A DNA stretch of 64,000 nt from Homalodisca vitripennis (Eukaryota > Arthropoda > Insecta > Hemiptera > Cicadellidae), in NCBI RefSeq assembly GCF_021130785.1, contig NC_060207.1, positions 194,547,501-194,611,500 of the forward strand, in the 5' to 3' direction. Below, piece after piece: positions 34,601 to 46,600 of this stretch. The position numbers and the translations under genes were made by a program. How positions within the stretch are numbered: the first letter of the stretch is position 1; each line of letters starts with the position of its first letter. The notes beneath the pieces were generated by a model. That model was given only the letters and a program-made list of their open reading frames with translations. It was not told where the DNA came from and did no database searches.

Positions 34601-37600
34601 GCCACCCTATGTTGGTATAGGAGATTAACATTTAAATATTAAGAGTACATTGATGTTGAACTCTATGTACTGTTACAAGTGTGTGACAAGTACAACAACT
34701 CACTACGACAAGGCAAGCCACCCCATGTTGTGCTGGACACTTCACTTTCTGGTGTCATCTCCGAGGCGGCCAAGGCCTTCTCTGCAGCACTTGCCTTACC
34801 AACTGTCTCTGCATCTTATGGCCAGGATGGAGATATCAGGTGATCCGATTTTACTTTCGTTCATCAGCTGTTTAGATTTATTTACCTGCATATTTGTAAT
34901 ATTCTATAAAACTAGAAGTTTTATAGGTTTTGAAAGAATAAAAAGGAATTTAGTATGATACGGTTCAGTAGATAAAATTAATTTTAGCCACATTCTGAAA
35001 GATAATAAAATTTTCTTATAGCTTCAGAGATGTTTAACAGAAAACAATACACATTTTGAATTCTCCTTCTGTTGATTTAAACTATATTGCTTGAAAATTA
35101 CACTTAAAGCTTCAATCGAAATATTTTATGCATCCAGAAAAAAATATTTTCCCAAAATGACTTTATGGATTATTGGTGTGCAGGCAGTGGCGCAACCTGG
35201 ATGGAGAGCAACAGAAGTACCTTGTGCAGATTTCTCCCCCTGGAGATATCATCCCTGAGATCGTCCGCAGCATCGTTATGATGAACAACATCACAAACGC
35301 TGGCATCTTGTACGACAACTCATTTGGTAAAATGCCCATTTCCATTGTTATAATACTCCAGTTTATATGGTTTAGTATTCAAGTTATTTAATATCTTAAA
35401 AAGTAAACAGACAGGTACAAAATTATTCAAAACTTATAATTGATGGTTACCTATAACTCGTACAGTTACATATAAGGCTACATATAAGTGTGCATATGTA
35501 ACCTTATATGTATTATATGTGGTTACATATAAGGTACAGACTGCATACTAAAGGGAGTATCTGTTATAAATAATAACGAATAATAGGTATACAAGATTAA
35601 TGTCAATAAGAATATATAGTTATTGTAGTCAATTTTTTAAAAGCAAATATGTTGTTATTATTATTTTCATGTAAAGATTCTAATCACATTGTGATAGTTA
35701 AAATCAAAATTCGTCAAGATAAAAACTAACAGTTTTACGTGAAATGTTTAAATCAAACATTTATACATCACTTATTTAAATTAAAAATTTTAATCATTGT
35801 CGATATAAAAGCTGAACTCTAAATGTTTGACAATTGGTGTTTGTTTATATATTTAGAACAGTTTTTTAAATAATTTCTAAGGTATAATAATTAAGACTGC
35901 ATGAAAACAACACTGCATGGAATATTCTTATTCAAACTGATCTCAGAAAGCAAAAACATCAAACAATAGTTGTAAATAACTACAATTATTGTAAAATCTT
36001 TTCTTTACCATACTTTTCTTTACCATTTTCGAGTACAGTATGTTTATGATAATATTCTACCTTATCAAACCGGTTTGTCTTGATCCACTTCATTTTCCTT
36101 ACTCGTTGGTATTTTGCAATGTGTGGTATATTTTACTACAACTCTTTTTAACCAAACCAACCCAAAAAAAGAAAAAAACAAAAGTTAAATCAATACTGTT
36201 TGTACATATTTTTACTTGAATGAACATTGAATGTTTGAGCCTCTAGAAAATAACCAGTCTCAAATAATTTTTTTGTATATACAAACATCCTCTCATTTGT
36301 ATCCAAGTAATCATTTGTACCACATATTATAGATAGTTTGGGCTTTCATGTAGAAATAAAATTGTGTTGAAAAAATTGTTTTATTTGTTTTTTTTTTTAC
36401 ATTAATTTATTCTGCCCTTGATAGATCTAGTATCGTCACTTCACTGATTTGATCCTCATATTATCCACAGTTGTCGACCACAAGACCAAGTCACTCCTCC
36501 AGAACATCCCAACACGTCACATCATGGCCGAGGTGGAAGATCTGGACAGTATACGACACCAGCTGACCCGCTACCGAGACCTAGACATTGTCAATTACTT
36601 TATTCTCGGCCGTCTCTCCACCATCAAGGCTGTCCTAGATATCGCCAACACTAACAAATTCTTTAGTAAGAAATTCGCCTGGCATGCCATCACGAAAGTG
36701 AGTTCTCTTTTTAGTGGTGTTGATGAATAAATGCCGATTAATGTCTATAAATCTCATACTGAGTGATGTTTTTGTCAGGACAAAGGGTTGTTGAAATGTG
36801 GCTGCACCAACGCCACCTTGATTTTTGTCAAACCGGAGCCTGACTCTGCGCTTAAAGAGCGGTTGGCCAACCTGCGCACCACCTACACACTCACAGCTGA
36901 GCCTGAGATAGATGCTGTGTTCTACTTTGACCTTACCATCCGTACCCTCCTCGCTATAAAGTGTGTTATTAATAAAATTATTTCAGTAATTTGAACAATT
37001 TTGTAGATTTTTCCAGTGCAGATACTATTAATTTATCAATGATTTTATGCAATAAAGATATTATCCATCCTTGTTAAGATTTGGATGCTTTATAACTTTT
37101 AAATTTTTAATTTGATTTAAATATATAATTAAGAACACCAATGAATGTTGTACATTCTTTAATTTTAATTTGCTTTCCAGCACAAACCCATTGTATTAGA
37201 CAATTTGTTAAATAAATAAATAGTACTGTTGTTTCATTACATGTTAATAAGGAACAGTGTAAAATATTAATGGTATTCCTGCAGAGAGTATTTTTTATTA
37301 TTTAGTGTGTGACATTAATATTTTCTCTGAACAGTTAGTTAGCTATGTGTTGGAATTTTCAAATTTATAATAAACACAAGTTTAGTATTTAAAAAAAGAT
37401 AAACATAAAGTAAAAAATGTTGTTATTGATTTGGCATTATTTAATAATCTGTGTATGCATTCCCCTTTGGTATCTACAACTTCACATATCTGCAGGTAAA
37501 ATTGATTAAGCATGGTATACATATACTCTTTTAGCAAATTGAAGCTGTAATTTGGAAGTGTGTACTGTACTAATTTAAAGCAGAGAAATATATCATTTTT

Positions 37601-40600
37601 AGATTATTAAATGCCATATCAAAACCAGGATAAGAGTTAGAGTGATAAGTTGAGACACCACTGTAAACATGTAGCTATACTTAACATACTTTGCGATACA
37701 AGTGCGATATTAACTTATCATTTTCACATACAGGGGGCTCTTTGAGAGTGGAGAATGGCCCAAGAACATGTCTTACATCTCCTGTGATGATTACAATGAA
37801 GACAGTCAGCCTCGCAGAAAAGATCTTGACCTTAGGAAATTTTTTAAACAGGTAATTTGAACTTTAAGTGAAGTTTACAACTATGTTATTTTTTACCTAC
37901 TAATTAACTACATATTTGAGCTGTTTTGTTGTTTACGTAATGATACATGTCAGTTATGGAGGGAGGGTTTCATTTAGCCCAGGTTTCAATTAGTCCAAGG
38001 TTCATTTAGTCCAGATTATGGATATCAATTAATTAAACCTTAAATTGGTATATTTAGAAAAGCATATTCAGGAAATTGACTTTACAAATACAATTAATTG
38101 GTTGGTTACATTAGAAACGTTTAATTATCTATCTGTTCCCTCTCTCTCATGATGAGTATTCATTTCTCCACATCATAATAGTTGACATAATTTCTACCAT
38201 CCCACCCAAAATTCAGACAACTTTGTGTGAGTAAGTCTTCATATTTCAGCATTGTTTAAGTTGTTTAAACAAAGGTACAGTGGAATCCCAATTGTTTACA
38301 ATTTAGTAGTACAATGAAGTCTTTAGTAAACATTTTTGTAATTTTCTCACATTTTATTCCTTTATGGGTACAATTTGAGAATAATTACATTTTTCATAAA
38401 ACCTTTCAAATCTCAGTGGGAAGCATGGCAGACATAGCCCTTCTTCTAGGTCCACCACAGTAATAGAGTTTAACATAAAACATGCCCTGAGGTAACTAAG
38501 GTAGTTACAATATTGTGTAGTTGAAATTCTAATATTGTGTAGTACTGTTGATTCTATTACAACTTAACACTAAATATAATGTTGGGCATAACATAGTTAA
38601 AACTGGTTGATGAACTCTAAAAAAGTATGCAATTCCAAATTAGAAAATAATTTATGTTAGTTGTATAGTAAGTAAACCAAATTTAGTGAACAAAAGAAAA
38701 TTTTCAATATTGCAAATCTTTGTTATCTTAACCTTAACAAAACAAATACCTAATTAACAATACTCTTTAATTAATACTCTTAAGATGTGTGTTTTACTGT
38801 ATACTGAACAAAATTCCTTAACCTAGCTAGTACTTTCATGTATATTATTAAAATCCATTTCTTAAAAAAGTCACTTCTGACTGAATCTCTTATTGTTAAA
38901 GACCTATTCTCGTAGGTATCAGAGCCTCCATCATATGCCAACCTGGTGGTGGAGAGCAATGGCCACAGTTTTATGGAGTTTTCCCTCCACCTGGAGCGAG
39001 TGACAATCGTCAACAGTCAGTCAGTGTCAGCAGAGCCCCTCAGCACGTGGAAGGCTAGCCTCAACGCTCCTCCAATCCTGCTCAAGGACTCTGCCAGCAT
39101 CAACAACTTCTCAGCCATCACCGTCTACAGAGTCGTCACTGTTCTGGTTAGTATTTTTTAAATAGTCTTCAGGAAAGCAATATCAAAGAGTGGCTTAGTG
39201 TATCTATTCCTTAAATACACTGTCTTTTACGTGTTTCTTAATTATTTTTATTACAAAGTTGTTACGATTTGGATTTTTATATTTTGTCAACAGCAAAATC
39301 CGTTTGTGATGAAAGTTCTGGACAAGAACGGCAAAGAGACTGACAAGTTCCAAGGGTACTGCATCGATCTGATTGAGGAGATCAGTAAAATGCTCGGCTT
39401 CGAGTACGATATTTATATCGCTCCTGACAACAGCTTCGGCTTCATGGACGAAAATGGACAGTGGAATGGGATGATCAAAGAACTCATTGAGAAAGTGAGT
39501 GTACTTTATCTGATCTATATTTTATAGCTTTGTTTTACCGTTACTCAAAGATATTTTTGTCTCAAAAGTTGATGAAAAAATCATATGACCGGAACAGAAA
39601 AAATGTAATTCAATTCAAATGATGAAGATGCAAATCACTTATGTTTAAGTTAACAATAAAATAATGTTAACAGAGGGCAGACATTGCTCTTGGCTCCCTA
39701 GCAGTAATGGCGGAGAGAGAGAATGTTGTGGACTTCACTGTGCCTTACTATGATCTTGTTGGCATCTCCATACTCATGAAGAAACCCAAGATCCCAACTT
39801 CCCTCTTCAAATTCCTGAGCGTTCTTGAGAAAGATGTTTGGCTCTGCATACTTTCCGCATATTTTCTCACTAGGTAAATGTATTCGGTTTGAATTTGTAA
39901 TACAAGCTAATTCTGGTTGTAGACTTATGGGGAATGTCTCATTTTAAAGATATGATTAATTAGCATCAGACCATGTTTTTGGTGTTTTATTGTAAACTAT
40001 ATACTTCTTGAATACTTAAATTTTGAAGTGCAAGAAACTTTGCTTTAAATATTTTTCAATAAAAATATTTAAAAAAACGAAAAAGCGATTGGATTTATAT
40101 TAATTGTATCTTTAAAGTGAGACATATCGTAACTATACAACTACAAATAAAGTTGTGAAAATATTTAACTTTGTGATAGCATTTATAAGTTTCAATCACA
40201 ACTCATTAGTTAAGAATGTTCGTACATGACTGCACTGACCTAGATGACCTTGTTTTTGGATTTTTCACAAACTAATAAAATTGGGGATCATGAAACCTGT
40301 AAAGTGTTTTATCAATGTTTCCTTTTTATGGCACTGGTCATTATCTTTTCCATGAGACAAATGATGTGTAGAAGTAGTATGGGTGCCACATTTAGTCTTG
40401 TTAGTGTATAGAGTATAAGGAATAGTGTATAGAGTTGTTAGAGTATAAGGAACTCAGAAAGGGTCATTAATTGACTTCTGATGACTAGATAAACTAGGGA
40501 ATTTACAATTCATTAACATGGCAGCCGAGCTAATTAGGCGTTGAGCTGATTGAATTGACTAATTGATAAGGTCGACTCTCAGATTCATGCATTCTGAGGC

Positions 40601-43600
40601 CTAAATGAGTTGCTCCTTAGACAATCCAAGTACATAAGTTTTCTTGTGTGTCCAAATTGACTACAGGTGTCTAGACAAACAGTCTGTATATTTTGTCTGG
40701 ACAAACCTCATAACCATCCTCCAAAGACAGCCTCTGAATAACTGGATCATCACTACACCACTAGTTCCAGTCACATTGTAGAAATGATTGGCTGAGCGTT
40801 AGCGATGAGCCTGGACAAATTTTATTTCTGCCTGTCTGCCCGAACGATATCACAAAAACATATTAACCTATAAGCTTGAAGTTTTGGGTGAAGCTTCATT
40901 TCTAAATAGACAACACTAAGTTTGATGATGGTGCATGTCACTCCATGGGATTTAGCTGAGCGTTATCAAATATTTTTACATTGGTGTTGTGGATAAACAT
41001 AATGGGAACATGGGAACAACAATTAGCAGAGCAAATAAATTTGTAAACAAGCTTAGTACAATCATATGAGATTTTAACATGTGACATATTAAGACATGTA
41101 GAGTATTCATACAGTATAAAGAAAAAAATAGAGTAGTAAGTCAATGTTAAAAGTTTGATAAACATAACAAGATTTGATTTCTGCCCACTCTTTCAGTGTA
41201 GTAACCTCCCTACCTCACTGGAACTTTTATTATTTCAACACTACTATAAAACCTAACTCAACAAACAAAAATTTGAATGTATATGGCAATATATCTCTAA
41301 AAAGATTTCATCTGTATACTTTGAATTTTGCATGAAACTTTCATTTATACATAGACAAGAATGAGTTCTATGATGATGCACGTCCAACCATGGAATTTGG
41401 CAGAGCGTCAATGAAGCCTATCACTCAGTAGGTTGACAATTCTCTTTTGTCTGCCAAGAAGATGTAAAAGTGTCTTCTGTATGACTTTTTCCTGTCAGTC
41501 AGTGGACATCTCGAGAATGAAATAAGTTATAGACTTGAAGTTTTGCTTACTATCTAAGCGTAACCTGTTACCCAGCAGGGATCACTTCTGGCTGGTTTAT
41601 ACCTTCCAGTTGAACCTACCACTGGCGAAGCAGAACCTACGTATTATTCAAAACTGGGCAACCTTATGGATGTCCAGGAGTGGCACATCACTAACGGAAA
41701 ATGTCGATATTGTGGGGTGCAAGGGTAATTCAATAGGTCTAGTTTACAGCAAGAGATGACTGTTGGAGTTGATGGGGTTCATTCCCTAAGTATCAGAGGT
41801 TCTTGCTAGCCTCAACAAGGGTGTGCCACCCCTGCCTGCTTTGACTGGAGAGGTTGGTTCAGAGCTAGCCTCCCCTTATTCTGGAGGGACATGACTGAGA
41901 TTAGTGCCCTAATTCTTCCTCATGGATCTCGATAGGAGGCAGCCTCTATCCCCTAATCTTACCCATCCTGAATATCCTGTGACTCTGGAAGCAGCGCTGA
42001 GGTCCTTATAGGACTAAGTGCAATTTATAAGCTTCTTATCCTAAGAGAACAAAAAAAGAAAAAAGCGAAGCCTGTTATGTGACATATGGTGTTGTGTATT
42101 TCTACCTTATTAGTAGAGATACATAATGATAGTTATTGAGATATTTGTTCATATATAATGATAAGTTTTACATTCATCAATTAAATAGGTTTGGCAAATA
42201 ATAACATTTTTTATATATGTAATGATATTCGTTCATAGACATTGCAATATTTATTAAAAACATAAATTAAACACATTTGATGTACTGGACATACATAGAA
42301 AACATTCATGACAAAAATGTTATGTTTAAAATGTTCCTTGAGCATCCACTAATCTGATCTGCTTGTGCCAGTTTGCTGATGTGGGTGTTTGATCGTTGGA
42401 GCCCATACAGCTATCAGAACAACAGGGAGAAATACAAGGATGACGAGGAGAAACGGGAGTTCAACTTAAAAGAGTGTTTGTGGTTCTGCATGACCTCTCT
42501 CACACCTCAGGTGATACTTAGACCTTAAACATCACTACCAAGATACATAGAACTTAATTTAGAATCGTTTATCAATTAGGAAATTGCGTTAGAAATACGT
42601 AGTTAGACAATACTTACTGTGACTGTTCAATAATACACATACACAAAGTTTACTGTATTTAAACCTACAGTAGACTGAAAAAAATACCTTTTTTTAAGTT
42701 ACAGAGGGAGCACCTAATAACAGGAACAGTGGCACAGATCTCCAACACAACAATAGTCATTTTAGGTGAACATTGGTAGTGTTTATTTTTATTTATAAAA
42801 AATTGAAATTTAATAAAATCATTAAATAGCAGGGGGGGGGGCCAAGTTGACCAACAACCAAGTTGTCTAAAACCTCAGACTTTGGATCTGAGTTAAAGAT
42901 AGTTCAGGTTCAAATCCTGTCTATTTTTTTTTTATCATTGCACTTTTTATCAGTACTATCGGTCTTGTACTGTAACGACTCTCTCCCTTATTCTATTTGA
43001 TAAGATTCTCACACAGGCCAGTGGTCCCATAAGGATAAGCAGAATAAGTCATAATAGAGGATAAATCTCTCCTTAAAAATAAAAGATAGATTTTATGAAC
43101 CATGTATTAAAAAAAACTAAAGTAGTAAGGCCTTCAGAGACCTTGAATTTCTGAATTTGCTGTCGTAAAAACTTAGAGAGAACAAAAATAGAGATAGTTT
43201 AATATTGCTAAGCAAAAAGCATTTTGATGAGATTCAGTAGCATTCATTTTGAGTAAAAGACTGCAGACAGGCCCAACTTTTGTTACAACACAAAACTACG
43301 TATTTTGAACATTTATCAACACAAGTTGCATAGGATTAATAACCAAATTTCTGAGGACACTGTTGGTGTCAAAAGCTTTTTACTTGTTTGAACAGTTTGA
43401 TGGTTCTGAACTGCTGTCTGGTTTGGATTCCAGGTCCTGAAAACTCTACCAAATTTTGAGATTAATGATAGTCCTTCGTTCACTATCTCATATTAGTACC
43501 CCTGATAAAGATAGTTCTGATGGAGTTTCTCCTTCATTTGGAAAAACTATGGTGGATTCTCCAATTTCATAGAAGGAACCAAACTAAATTTTAGATCAAT

Positions 43601-46600
43601 TTAGGTTGAATGAAAGCTTGTATCATTTCTACACACCAGTACAGCCTCATAAGAGTTGCCACAAACTTCTCACTGTCTGGCAGTGGCTCATATTGTGAGT
43701 GATCAAGTATTTAGATTGATTTCTAAAAGGCTTTTGAAAAGTTCCTTCATCCTTTTGTTTTATAAAGCATCCAACTGTTGAGTTTTATCGTAACCTAACT
43801 TATATGAGTCAAATTATATTTTTATAAAGGATATTTAGAGTACCATTTTTTGAAAACTATTGTTACTAATTAGTTGTACCTCCAATTAACTATTTGAGAC
43901 CACTGTCTTAATTGTTGTTTACCATTGAGAAAATATATCACGAATTGTGATGTTCAGCTTTATGTTGATGATACTAAGAACTCTCTAGTTATCTTTCTTG
44001 TCCGATTTGATAGAAATCATAGTTTTTGGAACGTACTTGTGTTGCAGGGTGGGGGTGAGGCTCCAAAGAATCTGAGTGGTCGCCTGGTCGCTGCAACATG
44101 GTGGCTATTCGGTTTTATTATCATCGCCTCTTACACAGCAAATCTGGCAGCTTTCCTGACAGTGTCACGCCTGGACACGCCCATTGATTCTCTGGACGGT
44201 CTTAGCAAACAGTACAAGATTCAGTATGCCCCTCTGCAAGGTTCCGCCACTATGACCTACTTCTTCAGAATGTCTCAAATAGAGACCAAGTTCTACGAGT
44301 AAGATCACATTTACGTAATGGTAATAAATTAGGTAAAAAATATTCCAATATGGTTGTCTAAGCAAATTCAATTACCTATATTGAAAAGGGTACATAAAAC
44401 AATGCAAAGGGCCTGAAAATTTGGAACTATTACTTCAACAAAATCTTTTTGGGTCAAATCTTTGTCTACATTGCATTAATTTGCAACTTTCAACATCTGT
44501 AACATTTTCTTGTCAAAACAAAACATAAGCTAACCTTCCAGTTTAGCGATACACTACAATGTTTAGCAGATGAGATTATCTATACAGCTTCTTGCCAAAT
44601 ATTTATAAGGTGACTTAAAATAAATAAATAATATATGCACCAAAAATAAAATAAATTAAGGAATTGTGTGAACATTAAAATAATTCTAGTTTACAACTTT
44701 AAAAAAATATCTTTGATTTTATTAATTACAAAATAATACAATTGAAGATATAAAGAGTGTAATGAAGCTAAAATTCAATGTTTACTATAAAATGAAATGT
44801 AGTTAATGAAACTATGCAAAAAAAAATACTTTCCAATTGTGCTTTTTTTGAGTAAAAATAAGTTATAAAACGGCTAAAGACACAAAAGAGATTTACCTCG
44901 AAAATAATTTCTATTTAGTGTAATGGCAAGCATGAGGAAATTTGGTACGAGACGTCCGTTTTTCAAATCCCATTGCAGTTCAAAGTGTATGCAGTTCCCT
45001 TAAAACATATATTACTCTTATAATGTACTAAATAAAATTCTACTGATGTAAGAAGGTAAAGGTTTTGTGAATGTATTCAATCGAGGTGCTACACAACCAA
45101 ATTTACTTATTATCGAATCTCGCTCTAGTAGAATGTCATAAAACATTTGAGTCACTTGGTTATAAAGTTTATGGTCAAATGCACTGGTATTACATTGCAG
45201 CATATGGAAAGAGATGTCCCTGAATGACAATCTTAGTGAAATTGAACGTGCCAAGTTGGCTGTGTGGGATTACCCAGTGAGTGACAAGTACACCAAGATG
45301 TGGCAAGCCATGAAGGAGGCAAAGATGCCGGCAACTCTTGACGAGGCTGTTAAGAGAGTGAGAGACTCGCCTTCGTCCAGCGAGGGGTTTGCTTACTTAG
45401 GTAACAGCAGTGAAAACCATTAGTATGACCAGTATAAAAAGTACTTGTATTGTTAAAATTTGTTTTTTTTTGGAAATAATGTGTGCTATTAATTTATTTC
45501 TCATAATATAACTTGAAATATTCATTAAATGAGTATGGAAAAATTTTGTATTAAGTAAAATACAAAATTGAAAAATAAATTTCTACTACAAAACAGACCA
45601 AATATATTTAACTTTTAATTTTTTTTCTTAAAGGTGATGCAACTGACATAAAATACCTGGCCATGACCAACTGTGATCTACAAATGGTGGGAGATGAGTT
45701 CTCCCGCAAACCTTATGCTATTGCGGTGCAGCAAGGGTCTCCCCTAAAAGACCAGTTTAATAATGCGTAAGTTTACAAAACACTGTATAGATAATAATAC
45801 ATAGATAAGAATTTGGCTTGGATGGTGTGAGGAAAGGATATGTGTAGATTGACATGTTAGAAGAAGGTGTCTAAGAGACAAAGAGACATGTTATATTTGG
45901 GAAGGTTAAAGTAAATTTAAAGGAGCTAAAGAGCTAGAATCTTAGTCCATGGAGTCCGATGGTTGTTCTCTCACTACAACTTAACACTGTACAGTTTCGT
46001 GTTCCACACATCTAAGAGATGGTATGATCAAAATGTATGTAATCTACCCCGGTTTACAATTAAAACTTGGAGTAGTATGTTTTAAGCTAAAGAAACCTAC
46101 CATTTTGCATATTTAAGTTGCAAAGACCTATAGGAGGTACACTGCTTCATTTACATACAACATTTTCTGTTGTGAATTTTGACTTTGATGGGTTTATTGC
46201 CATGTACTATTGATTTGTTTACCATTTTTGTGCATGCTCACCCTGATGCAGATTCCAGTTCTCAAAATGTAGTGTTCTATTTTTGTAACATAGTGATGGT
46301 CTATGTTGAAACTTTTGTTACCTTTCAAATCAACCTTTGCTGATAGTGAGATTGAAACTAATAACAAGATAAGGGTTAATAAACCAGTTGTAAAACAATC
46401 CTCTCTTACATACTCGTACAATGAGGTTTCATTAAATTTGTATATATGAAGAAACCTGAAATTTGAGACATTACGGTTTGAGTCTCGGCGGAGCAAATAC
46501 TTTTAGTGAATTAATTTTTATAGAAATACAATGAAGTTTATAATACTTGCAATTTCGAAATTTTAAACTGATTATTGAATGTAAAACAATTGTGATAATA

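Noticed and set aside
39198..39527. A 109-codon open frame starting at 39198
   Set aside because: It is Ir25a exon 9 with intron sequence on both sides; splice sites at 39293/39294 and 39494/39495 define the exon.
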